Shown in pieces: positions 15,941 to 24,258 of a stretch of 43,053 nt of DNA. A model generated the notes under the pieces. The model was not told the DNA's origin, ran no database searches, and saw only the letters and a list, made by a program, of their open reading frames with translations. A program made the translations under genes and the position numbers. Each line of letters begins with the position of its first letter. Position 1 is the first letter of the stretch. The DNA is from CAYYJS01 sp964472315 (lineage in GTDB: Bacteria > Verrucomicrobiota > Kiritimatiellia > UBA8416). Where the stretch lies: contig CAYYJS010000028.1 of NCBI GenBank assembly GCA_964472315.1, forward strand, positions 1 through 43,053, read 5' to 3'.

Positions 15941-16279
15941 CGGATGGAACTGATCGCCTCCGGCTGGGGTATGCGGCACGTGCTGCGTCTGATCCTGCAC
16001 TCGAAGACCTATCAGCTCTCCGCGATTCCGCGGTCCCGCGATCCTCGCGCGGCCGCCCACTTCGCCGCCTATCCCCTGCGGCGGCTGGAGGCGGAGGTGC
16101 TCAGCGATGCCCTCTGCCAGGTGACGGACGTCCGCGAGCGATACGTCAGTCCGGTCCCGGAACCCTTCACCTACGTGCCCGAGGACATGCGCACGATCTC
16201 TCTCTCCGACGGCAACAGCACCAGCGCCTTCCTCGAACTGTTCGGGCGACCGGCCCGCGATACGGGCCTGGCCTCCGAT
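15941..16279 (+). pseudogene. internal fragment of a DUF1553 (PSD1/planctomycete cytochrome C-type) protein
   Basis: About 113 residues match the DUF1553 region of PVC proteins that carry PSD1, DUF1549 and DUF1553 domains. Visible blocks are ELIASGWGMRHVLRLILHSK, TYQLS, PLRRLEAEVLSDALCQVT, then ISLSDGNSTSAFLELFGRPA followed by RDTGLAS. Full proteins exceed 700 residues; both ends are missing here. On the right, similarity stops at about 16279, where a normal member would continue ('ESERN...RLHLLNSS'). The cusA stop codon is at 16283, on the other strand. The fragment marks a recombination junction. Confidence 0.75.
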
Positions 16280-16282
16280 CCT

Positions 16283-19200
16283 TCAGTTGTTCTTGGAGAA
16301 CCTGATTTCCTTGAGCAGGCAGTAGAGCACGGGAACGAAAATGGGCGTGATGATGGCCATCATCATGCCGGCGAAGACCGGGATCGCCATGGGCCGCATG
16401 ACGTCCGCCCCGCGGCCGGTGGACGTGAAGACCGGCAGGAAGGCAATCACGGTCGTGGCGGTCGTCATCAGGCATGCCCGCACCCGACGATTGGCGCCCT
16501 CCACCGTGGTATCCCGTATCTCGCGTTTGGATGCGACCTTTGTCCTGGAAAAACAGTGGTTGAGATAGGTTGACAGCACGACCCCGTCGTCGGTGGCGAT
16601 GCCGAACAGGGCAAGAAAGCCTACCCAGATGGCCACGCTGAGATTCACGGGATGCACCTGGAACAGCTCGCGCAGGTTGACGCCGAAAAGAGCGAAGTCC
16701 AGAAACCAGGGTTGGCCGTACAGCCACAGCATGATGAACCCCGCCATCCAGGAGGACGCGATATCCACGAACACCAGCATGGCCGTCGGGATGTCGCGGA
16801 ACTGGAGGTACAGGATGAGAAAGATGACAAACAACGACATGGGCAGAACGACCATCAGCTTCTTCTCGGAGCGAAGCTGGTTCTCGTAGCTGCCGGCAAA
16901 ATGGAACGAGACATTGGGCGGCAGAACGAATTCGCCGGTCTCCATCTTGTGCTTCAGGTAGCGGGCGCATTCCTCCACCACGTCCACTTCGGCCCGGTCC
17001 GGCTGCTTGTCGAACAGGACGTAGCCGGTCAGGAAGGTGTCTTCGCTCTTGATCTCCTGGGGCCCGCGGACATGTTCGATCCCGGCCAGTTGCGCGAGAG
17101 GCACCTGGATGCCGTCCGCGCCGGCAATGAGCACGCGCTGCAACGCGTCTACGGAATCCCGCAACTCGCGCGGATATCGAACGCGCACCGGGTAGCGTTC
17201 GCGGCCTTCGACGGTGGTCGTGATGCGCTTGCCGCCGACGGCCACTTCGATCGCCTCCTGCACGCCGGTAATCGAGACCCCGTAACGTGCGGCCGACTCC
17301 CGGTCGATATGGATTTCGAGATATGGCTTGCCGACGATGCGGTCGGCAATGACGGTGCCGGCATCAACAGACGGGACCTCCTTGAGGAATTTCTCGATCT
17401 GGAAGCCGGTCACCTCGATCGCGTCGAGAGTGGGGCCTTTGACTTTTACGCCCATGGGCGCGCGCATGCCGCTTTGCAGCATGACAATGCGCGCGGCGAT
17501 CGGTTGCAGGCGCGGCGCCGAAGTGGTGCCGGGCATTTCGACGGCTTTTACCACGGCATCCCATATATCGTCAGGTTTGCGAATGCCCTCCCATGCCGCG
17601 CGGTCCGGGTTCAGGGAGGGATCGAGCGCGGGTCGCCAGAGACGGAACGGTTTGCCGCGCGGATGGGCAATGAGGCGGCCGTCGGCATCGCGCTCGAACC
17701 GCCCCTGCACGGCGTAGGGCTCGCCGTCCGGGGCGGCGATCGGCTCGCCGTCGGGCGTCCGGAACAGGTCAGTGTCATCCGGAACATGCTTGAACCGGAG
17801 CCGCCGGCCATTGCGATCGCTGAGGAATTGCGGCTTGTAGTTGATGACGGTCTCGAACATCTCGGTCGGCGCGGGGTCCAGCGGCGTGTCGGCCCGGCCC
17901 AATTTGCCGACCGCACTGTCGATCTCCGGCACGCCAAGCATGGCCATGTCTTGCTTCTGAAGCACATCGAGCGCCTCCCCGATGCTCGCATGCGGCATCG
18001 TGGTGGGCATGAACAGGTAGGACCCTTCATCCAGGGGCGGCATGAATTCCTTGCCCAGGCCGGGAAATGCATGCCACACAGCGGAGACCGGCGCGAATCG
18101 TTTCACCGGTTCCGGCAGCCAGCCGAACAGTCGTTCGAAACCGAGCCAGGACAGCAGGCCGACAACGTAGACGACCGTCGGAATGACCGCAAACAGCAAC
18201 TTGTGATCCAGGCACCAGCGCAGCATGCGCGGGTACAACTTGCGATAGGCGAGAAAGACGCCGAGAATAGAGCCGATTGCGCCGACGACCCACAGGAAGT
18301 TCCGGATAAACCCCTTCTCAGGGCCCACCGGGAACCACCGGGTTGTAAGCCACGCCGCCACCGCGAGTGCGACCAGCCAGGTCCCCGAACGATGCACGGC
18401 TTTCAGCCGCCCGTGCATACCGTGCCGGGGATGCGCTCCTTTTCTGGCGATCAGCAGATGGGCAAACGCCGGGACAATGGTGAGGGCGACCACCAGCGAC
18501 GAGGCGAGCACGAAGATGTAAGTGAAAGCCAGCGGCTTGAACAGCTTGCCTTCGGCGCCTTCCAGGGCAAAAACGGCCATGAAGCTGACGACCGTGGTGC
18601 AGACGGCGGTCAGCACGGCGCTGCCCTCTTCACTGGCGGCGCGGTAGATCACCTCCAGGCGATTCTCGTCCGGCGACGCCTCGTCCAGATGACGCAGGAT
18701 GTTCTCGCAGACCAAGATGCCCATGTCCACCACGGTGCCGATCGCAATGGCGATACCGCTGAGCGCGACGATGTTGGCGTCCACTCCGAATACCTTCATA
18801 AAGATAAAACACATGGCCACGGCCACCGGCATCACAGCCGAAATCAGCGCTGAACTGCGCAGATGCGTCATCATGATCAGGATGACGATCACCGTGATGA
18901 GGATCTGCAGGTACAGATTGCTGCCGAGCGTGCCGAGCGTTTCGTATATAAGCTCGGTGCGGTCGTAGAACGGCACGATCTTCACCTGGCTGAGCTTCAC
19001 CCAGTCGGGGCGTTGCGCGCGTGGAACGGTTCGCAGCCACTTGACCCAAGCGTGCTGATCGGGCACGGCGCCGGCGTAGGCCTCGAAGCCCTGCTCGCGC
19101 GCCACGCGCTCGACCTCCGGCCGGGTCGCCCGGCTAAAATCGAAGACCGCCTTATACGGCAAACCGGGCGCAATCCGCTCGATCTCGGCCTTGACGCTCT

Positions 19201-20200
19201 GAATGGATTTTAACGGGTTGGCGCCATATCGCACGACGACGACCCCGCCGACGGCCTCGGCGCCTGCCTTGTCGAGCGCGCCCTGCCGGAAGGCCGGCCC
19301 CTTGGAGACCCGGGCCACATGTCGTACGCGGAGGGGAGCGCCGTCCTTGACCCGCAGGACCGCTTCCTCGATGTCCGCCAGCGTCTTGATGAAGCCGACG
19401 CCGCGGATGAGGTGCTCGACCTTGTTGATCTCGATGGAGCGGGCGCCGATGTCCAGGTTGCATTCCTTGACCGCACGGTACACGTCGTCGAGTGTGACGC
19501 CATGCGCACGGAGCGCGTCGGGCTCCACGTCAATCTGATACTCCTGCACGAAACCGCCCACGGAAGCGACCTCGCTGATGCCTTCGGCGGAAAGCAGCGC
19601 AAAGCGGACGTGCCAATCCTGGATGCCGCGCAGTTCATCCAGACCCCACCCGCCGGTTGGGGCGCCGTCTTCATCCAGGCCCTCCAGCGTGTACCAGAAG
19701 ACCTGGCCCAACGCAGTGGCGTCCGGCCCCAGGGCGGGCCGCACGCCTTCGGGCAGCACCCCGGCCGGCAGGCTGCTCAATTTCTCCAGCACCCGGCTGC
19801 GCGTCCAGTAGAACTCGGCGTCTTCCTCGAAAATAATGAAGATGCTCGAGAACCCGAACATGGACCGACTGCGGATCGTCTTGACCTTGGGAATGCCCAG
19901 CAGGGAAACGGTAAGCGGATAAGTGATCTGGTTCTCGATGTCCTGCGGCGAGCGGCCCTCCCATTCCGTGAAGACAATCTGCTGGTTCTCGCCGATGTCC
20001 GGTATCGCGTCCGTGGGGACGGGGTCGCGAATGAGTCCTCCCGTGTTCCAGTCGAACGGCGCCACGATGGCGCCCCACAGCAGCGTGGCGCCGACGATCA
20101 GGGCGACCACCAGTTTGTTCTCCAGGCAGAAACGTATGATCCTGTCCAGAAACGACGGCGGCCTGTCCGGGTGCGGCAGGGGGGACTGCGACTCACTCAT
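16283..20200 (-). CDS. cusA: CusA-like heavy-metal efflux RND pump, long form
   Basis: This is the inner-membrane proton-driven RND transporter of the HME family, most like the monovalent (Cu/Ag) CusA branch. The 1305-residue product has the first membrane helix at about 28-46 (KLVVALIVGATLLWGAIVAP), the N-terminal signatures TDAIPDIGENQQIVFTEWEG and ITYPLTVSLLGIPKVKTIRS, and the TM4 motif GIAIAIGTVVDMGILVCENI with the proton-relay Asp and Glu. A second membrane half carries LYLQFRDIPTAMLVF and, near the end, LMTTATTVIAFLPVF. It is about 250 residues longer than E. coli CusA. Extra segments lie near residues 385-410 and 835-930, the latter with an internal repeat around PDGEP. Its start overlaps the cusB stop by 8 bp. 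The 3' end abuts the DUF1553 remnant. Metal specificity is inferred, not proven. Confidence 0.92.
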   Translation of the reverse strand: MSESQSPLPHPDRPPSFLDRIIRFCLENKLVVALIVGATLLWGAIVAPFDWNTGGLIRDPVPTDAIPDIGENQQIVFTEWEGRSPQDIENQITYPLTVSLLGIPKVKTIRSRSMFGFSSIFIIFEEDAEFYWTRSRVLEKLSSLPAGVLPEGVRPALGPDATALGQVFWYTLEGLDEDGAPTGGWGLDELRGIQDWHVRFALLSAEGISEVASVGGFVQEYQIDVEPDALRAHGVTLDDVYRAVKECNLDIGARSIEINKVEHLIRGVGFIKTLADIEEAVLRVKDGAPLRVRHVARVSKGPAFRQGALDKAGAEAVGGVVVVRYGANPLKSIQSVKAEIERIAPGLPYKAVFDFSRATRPEVERVAREQGFEAYAGAVPDQHAWVKWLRTVPRAQRPDWVKLSQVKIVPFYDRTELIYETLGTLGSNLYLQILITVIVILIMMTHLRSSALISAVMPVAVAMCFIFMKVFGVDANIVALSGIAIAIGTVVDMGILVCENILRHLDEASPDENRLEVIYRAASEEGSAVLTAVCTTVVSFMAVFALEGAEGKLFKPLAFTYIFVLASSLVVALTIVPAFAHLLIARKGAHPRHGMHGRLKAVHRSGTWLVALAVAAWLTTRWFPVGPEKGFIRNFLWVVGAIGSILGVFLAYRKLYPRMLRWCLDHKLLFAVIPTVVYVVGLLSWLGFERLFGWLPEPVKRFAPVSAVWHAFPGLGKEFMPPLDEGSYLFMPTTMPHASIGEALDVLQKQDMAMLGVPEIDSAVGKLGRADTPLDPAPTEMFETVINYKPQFLSDRNGRRLRFKHVPDDTDLFRTPDGEPIAAPDGEPYAVQGRFERDADGRLIAHPRGKPFRLWRPALDPSLNPDRAAWEGIRKPDDIWDAVVKAVEMPGTTSAPRLQPIAARIVMLQSGMRAPMGVKVKGPTLDAIEVTGFQIEKFLKEVPSVDAGTVIADRIVGKPYLEIHIDRESAARYGVSITGVQEAIEVAVGGKRITTTVEGRERYPVRVRYPRELRDSVDALQRVLIAGADGIQVPLAQLAGIEHVRGPQEIKSEDTFLTGYVLFDKQPDRAEVDVVEECARYLKHKMETGEFVLPPNVSFHFAGSYENQLRSEKKLMVVLPMSLFVIFLILYLQFRDIPTAMLVFVDIASSWMAGFIMLWLYGQPWFLDFALFGVNLRELFQVHPVNLSVAIWVGFLALFGIATDDGVVLSTYLNHCFSRTKVASKREIRDTTVEGANRRVRACLMTTATTVIAFLPVFTSTGRGADVMRPMAIPVFAGMMMAIITPIFVPVLYCLLKEIRFSKNN

Positions 20201-22175
20201 GGGTGGGGCCTCCCCCGGACGGAATCACCTCGACGACTTCGCCGCAGGTCAGCATAGTCTTGCCGAAATAGGGGTTCCGAACCGCCTTGCCCTTCTGCAG
20301 CCAGTCGGCTCCGCGGTTGTCGAACGCCATCGGACAATGGATCCCGTAGAGCGGCTCGGAACGGAGCGGGCCGAACATCCTGGCAGCCCGGATCATTTCG
20401 GACGACAACGCCGCGAAAGCGACGCGGAAGGATTCGATATCCTTTCCTGTCTTCATCTTGTCGAGGGGCTGATTCATGGCGCCCACACACTCCATCCATC
20501 GCCGATGTGCGTCCCCTGTCAGCATGGACATGTCCACCGCGGCGAGGGCCTGCTGCGCCTTGGAAACGCCGGGGATGGCGGCAGCCAGATTGTCGTCGGC
20601 CAGGGCGTCGCCAATGCCCAGGACATGGTCGAGTACGCCGTCAAGTTGCTTCTTGAACGCTTCGGGCGCGCTGACAATCGCCGGAGCCGCGGGTTTCGCC
20701 GCGGAACCGGCTGCCGGCAAGGTTTCGTCATGTTGGTGGCCGGCCGGCATGGTTCCGCCTTCGGGTGCCATCATGCTTGGCTGGCCCTGGATTTGCAGCG
20801 AACTGTCGAGTTTGAAGGCACCGTTGACCACTACCAACTCGCCCTCATCCAAGCCTTCGCGCACGAGATAGTAGTCACCCGCCCGTGGGCCCAGAACGAC
20901 GCTACGCCCCTCGTAGACGCCCTCCTTCCCCCGCAGGGCTACATAGACCACGGCACGCGTCCCGGTCACGAGCGGCGCCGACGCGGGAATGGCCAACGGC
21001 AGCGCCGTGTCCGCTTCGTCCGACGCGGCGTAGCCGAGATCCTCGGCGCGCACGAGGGGCATTCCGCACACGTCGCAAGATCCGGGACCGTCTTTGACGA
21101 CTTCAGGATGCATGGGACTGATCCATTTGCCGCGTAGGTCGTCACGCACGATTCTTCCGTCCGCGGCCAGCGTGGCGCGAACCACGGCGCGGACGAACAT
21201 TTCCGGTTTCAACCGCCCGTCGGTATTCGCCACGTTGACACGCACCTTGACCGTCCGTGTCATGGGATCGAGCAACGGGGCTATGAACGCGAGCGTGCCT
21301 TTGAACGTTTCGCCGGGATACGCCTCGGCATGGAACTCGGTTTTCTGGGCATAGCGCAGCCATGCGAGATCGGATTCGTAGGCGTCGAGCTGGACCCACA
21401 CGCGCGACAAATCCGCCACGGTGAACAGACGCATTCCGGTCTCCACGTACAGGCCTTCGCGCGCCTCCTTCTCCACCACGACGCCGCCTATAGGCGCGTA
21501 GAATGTCACATGATCGAGCACCTGGCCGCTACGTTCGACCTCGGCGATCTGTTCAGCCGTCAGACCCCAGAGCCGCAAGCGCTCCCGCGTGGCGTTGAGC
21601 AGCGACGTGGAAACGGCCGCGCCGCCCGACGACTTCACAGCCTGCAGGAGTTCCTGCTGGGCTGACACCAACTCGGGGCTGTACATGTCGGCCAGGTGCT
21701 CGCCGGGCTTTACCGGCATGCCGGCGAAATTCGCGTATAGCCGGTCGATCCGACCGGGGACACGCGGGGCGATGTAAGCCATGCGGGTCTCATCGAACTG
21801 CACCTTGCCGACCATGCGAATCTCGACCGCGATTGAACGACGCTCCACCGGCGCCGTCGCGACTTCCGCCAGTTTGCGGGCGGATGGCGACAGCGTCATC
21901 TGGCGCGGCACGCCCGCCTCCGAACCGGAGTCGCCCGCCACGGGGATCAGGTCCATCGCACAAATCGGACACTTGCCGAGTTTAGGCTGGCGAATTTGCG
22001 GATGCATCGAGCAGGTCCACGTCTCGATTTTCGATTTTCGATTTTCGATCTCGGATTCCATCACCCTGTCTGGCGCCTTGCCGCCGCGCAGGATGAACCC
22101 GGCGGAGAAGGCGGCCAGGAGCAAGCCGATACCAACGATGATTCTTATCCATGTCGCCTTCTGTATTGTCTTCAT
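20193..22175 (-). CDS. cusB: CusB-like periplasmic adaptor with two metal-binding motifs and DUF3347
   Basis: This is the membrane-fusion subunit that links the CusA-type pump to TolC. The 660-residue product has a single membrane anchor (about residues 10-28), a first heavy-metal-binding domain at 53-79 (TCSMHPQIRQPKLGKCPICA), and the lipoyl/hairpin/barrel adaptor core (RMAYIAPRVPGRIDRLY; VEKEAREGLYVETGMRLFTV). A second metal-binding motif sits inside the adaptor (SPMHPEVVKDGPGSCDVCGM), and a C-terminal DUF3347 domain (about 525-640; MECVGAMNQPLDKM, YGIHCPMAFDNRGADWL) ends it. The second motif and DUF3347 suggest metal hand-off from a periplasmic carrier. The start at 22175 has GGAAGG upstream. 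A run of 7-bp repeats in the DNA encodes IENRKSKIE between the anchor and the first metal motif. Confidence 0.92.
   Translation of the reverse strand: MKTIQKATWIRIIVGIGLLLAAFSAGFILRGGKAPDRVMESEIENRKSKIETWTCSMHPQIRQPKLGKCPICAMDLIPVAGDSGSEAGVPRQMTLSPSARKLAEVATAPVERRSIAVEIRMVGKVQFDETRMAYIAPRVPGRIDRLYANFAGMPVKPGEHLADMYSPELVSAQQELLQAVKSSGGAAVSTSLLNATRERLRLWGLTAEQIAEVERSGQVLDHVTFYAPIGGVVVEKEAREGLYVETGMRLFTVADLSRVWVQLDAYESDLAWLRYAQKTEFHAEAYPGETFKGTLAFIAPLLDPMTRTVKVRVNVANTDGRLKPEMFVRAVVRATLAADGRIVRDDLRGKWISPMHPEVVKDGPGSCDVCGMPLVRAEDLGYAASDEADTALPLAIPASAPLVTGTRAVVYVALRGKEGVYEGRSVVLGPRAGDYYLVREGLDEGELVVVNGAFKLDSSLQIQGQPSMMAPEGGTMPAGHQHDETLPAAGSAAKPAAPAIVSAPEAFKKQLDGVLDHVLGIGDALADDNLAAAIPGVSKAQQALAAVDMSMLTGDAHRRWMECVGAMNQPLDKMKTGKDIESFRVAFAALSSEMIRAARMFGPLRSEPLYGIHCPMAFDNRGADWLQKGKAVRNPYFGKTMLTCGEVVEVIPSGGGPTHE
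22026..22052. repeat. heptanucleotide tandem repeat within cusB
   Basis: Three perfect copies of GATTTTC (22026-22046) are followed by a degenerate GATCTC. The repeat is inside the cusB coding region just after the membrane anchor. Seven is not a multiple of three, so loss or gain of one unit would shift the cusB frame. Confidence 0.8.
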
Positions 22176-22204
22176 TGGGACCTTCCAATGTTCAGGCGTT
22201 GGAT

Positions 22205-22237
22205 GATAGGTGTCGCGCAATTTGGGCGACACCTATC
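22205..22237 (-). promoter_or_regulatory. perfect 12-bp inverted repeat upstream of cusB
   Basis: GATAGGTGTCGC (22205-22216) and GCGACACCTATC (22226-22237) flank a 9-nt loop in the 91-bp space between the YHS-like gene and cusB. Two copies of ACCTATCTCC follow (22231-22240 and 22245-22254). As RNA it would form a strong hairpin 30 nt before the cusB start codon; as DNA it could be an operator. It may also be a short dispersed repeat. Confidence 0.5.
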
Positions 22238-22266
22238 TCCTACCACCTATCTCCTGCCACCGTTGA

Positions 22267-22662
22267 TCAGTGTTGATGCCCTTCGTGGTCCCCGGCATTC
22301 CGGTTCGGTTCGGCGGGTTCTGCGTCCTTGACTGCCGGGTGCAGCGCCACCCCCGCCGCTTCCATCGCTTGAATGATTTTGGCGGGGTCTTTCTTGACCG
22401 CGGCGATGCACCCTTTGCAGCAGACGTAGATGCGCTTGCCGGCGTGATCCACATAGAGCGCCTTATCGATCGCGCCACCCATGATCGGACAGGTTGTCTG
22501 GAGCTTGATCTCCTCTTTCTGTTCCTGGATTGCGGGTTCGTTCTGGACCGCGTTTGTCGGCTGGTCATGGCCGCCGTTCTGCGCCTGCGCCGACGATACC
22601 GCCAATAATCCTCCGACAAAGAGACCAATTCCGAATGTCATGCTGTTCATTGTTCTAGTCAT
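22267..22662 (-). CDS. secreted YHS-like metal-binding protein
   Basis: This 131-residue exported protein has a signal peptide (about residues 1-28, cleavage after AQA), a charged linker, and then a YHS-like domain. That domain holds TTCPIMGGAIDKALYVDHAG (Cys58) and KRIYVCCKGCIAAVKKDP (Cys81, 82, 85), a Cys constellation fit for a soft metal. The C-terminus is His-rich (GDHEGHQH). It resembles small periplasmic copper or silver binding proteins that accompany Cus systems. Its start overlaps the tolC stop by 8 bp, and cusB follows 91 bp later, so it is part of the operon and a candidate metal donor for the adaptor's metal-binding motifs. The start at 22662 is preceded by GGAGAGGTGAAGG. Confidence 0.8.
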   Translation of the reverse strand: MTRTMNSMTFGIGLFVGGLLAVSSAQAQNGGHDQPTNAVQNEPAIQEQKEEIKLQTTCPIMGGAIDKALYVDHAGKRIYVCCKGCIAAVKKDPAKIIQAMEAAGVALHPAVKDAEPAEPNRNAGDHEGHQH

Positions 22663-24115
22663 CCTTCACCTCTCCTTCTTTGCTCGACGTGTCTTTTCTG
22701 CTGGTCGGCGACGAAACGCCCAGTTCGGCCCCGACATCATATTTGCCGATGCAACAGCCGATCTCGCCAAGCGCGATTTCCCGGTCCGCCGTCGCGCGTT
22801 CGAGCATCAGCCTGAATTCCAGCCATGTGCGTTGGGCATCAATCAGCGTCATGAAATCCGCTTTGCCGGCCGAAAACTCCTGTTTCGCCACCTCCAGCGC
22901 CTGCGCGGCCTTGGGAACCAGCGAGGTCGCGAAAAGACCGATTCTTCGTTCGGCGTCACGGAACTTGAAGATCGCCATGCTGAGCTCGGCTTTGAGCTCG
23001 TTTTGCATCTCGTCGCGTTCGTTGGATGCCGCCCGGATCATGGCTTCGGCCTCCCGGACTTCCGCGCGGTATTTACCCCGCCAGAGGGGAATGGTAATGC
23101 CCGCCATGAGGCCCACATCGGACTCGTCGCCGCGCCCGTCCATTCCGGGCATGACCATCCAGCTTGCGCCGAGCATGAAGTCCGGCAGAAAGCTCTTGCG
23201 CGCCAGTTGCTCCCGATAAGTCTCAGCGCCGACCATCGCGGCCGCGGCTTTCAGTTCCGGATTCAAGTCCTCCAGCATGTCGTCGAGAAGCTCCGTGTCC
23301 ACAATTGCCGGTCCGGACGGAGAAACCTTTGGCCAGGGCAGCACGTCGTATACCGGCAGATTGAGCAGGGCGGCCAGACCGGCCGACCGCGACGGGCGCT
23401 CATCCCGTAACGTGCCCAGGTCGTTGGCGAGCCGGTCTTTCTCCACCTGGGTCTTGATGAGATCGGAAAAGGGCGCCAATCCGGCCTTGTAACGGGTGGT
23501 CACGACCTGCTCAAGATCAGAGAGGAGTTGGTGGTTCTCGTCCGTCACCTGGGTGGCTCGCGACAGGTAATAGTATTCGTAAAAGGCCTTCACCACCCCG
23601 TCAAATACCATCAGACGTTCCGCCTCAAAGGCATGCATGGCCGCCTCGGTCTCCGCCGCCGCGCTCTTATCCCGGAGATCCAACTTTCCGAACGCCGGAA
23701 ACGTCTGCGTCAGACTCACCCGGTAGCGGGTGTCCACGTGCTCGACGAAATACTCGAACGACAGCGTTGGATCGTCCAATGCGCGTGCCTGAGGGATGCG
23801 CTCCTGCGCCGCTTTCCAGCGATCGAAGGCCGCTCGCAACACCGGGTTATGCGAAAAGGCATGCTGGAGGTAGTCGTCGAGCGTGGCATCCCCATCGAAT
23901 CGGTCGGTCCGATTTTCGACAACAGACTCTGGATAGACCGCGCGCTGCGTGTCGGCGTACTTGCCGCGCAGTTCCTTCTCGGTCATGGATGCGCAACCCG
24001 CCAAGAGGAAAGCCCCGGCCGGCATGGCGATCATGCGGACAAAACCGGAAGATCGAAAGACCCAGTCGTGCTTTTCGCCGGACCCGACTTGGTTTTGCGA
24101 CTTCGTCATGGTCAT
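22655..24115 (-). CDS. TolC-family outer-membrane lipoprotein (CusC-like)
   Basis: This is the outer-membrane channel component of the tripartite efflux system. The 486-residue product has a late lipobox (AGAFLLAGC, lipid Cys at about residue 41), then two repeats of the TolC helical barrel. The first includes LDDYLQHAFSHNPVLRAAFD and YEYYYLSRATQVTDENHQLL; the second includes VSPSG..., AGITIPLWRGKYRAEVREAE and GKADFMTLIDAQRTWLEFRL. The ATG at 24115 has GAGGAG just upstream. The longer reading frame starts inside poor sequence. An ATG 27 codons later would give a shorter signal region but has no ribosome site. It heads the group tolC - YHS - cusB - cusA, 143 bp after the sulfite reductase gene. 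Confidence 0.9.
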   Translation of the reverse strand: MTMTKSQNQVGSGEKHDWVFRSSGFVRMIAMPAGAFLLAGCASMTEKELRGKYADTQRAVYPESVVENRTDRFDGDATLDDYLQHAFSHNPVLRAAFDRWKAAQERIPQARALDDPTLSFEYFVEHVDTRYRVSLTQTFPAFGKLDLRDKSAAAETEAAMHAFEAERLMVFDGVVKAFYEYYYLSRATQVTDENHQLLSDLEQVVTTRYKAGLAPFSDLIKTQVEKDRLANDLGTLRDERPSRSAGLAALLNLPVYDVLPWPKVSPSGPAIVDTELLDDMLEDLNPELKAAAAMVGAETYREQLARKSFLPDFMLGASWMVMPGMDGRGDESDVGLMAGITIPLWRGKYRAEVREAEAMIRAASNERDEMQNELKAELSMAIFKFRDAERRIGLFATSLVPKAAQALEVAKQEFSAGKADFMTLIDAQRTWLEFRLMLERATADREIALGEIGCCIGKYDVGAELGVSSPTSRKDTSSKEGEVKDD

Positions 24116-24258
24116 GACTCCTCGCGTATGTCGTGCGCAGCGCCATGAGCGCATGCCAACCGTAAGATCACCATAGGGGTAGTCCTTGCTTTCCATGACG
24201 CATTGTCTTACTTCCCCATTGCCTCATCGGTCCGTTCCGCATCCGGTGGAGACAAGGT

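Noticed and set aside
15725..16060. Minus-strand open frame over the DUF1553 remnant and its left flank
   Set aside because: It has no recognisable domain and lies opposite sequence with clear DUF1553 similarity.
22231..22254. CRISPR-like or other repeat array before cusB
   Set aside because: Only two short direct copies without spacers of even length; no cas gene in the window.
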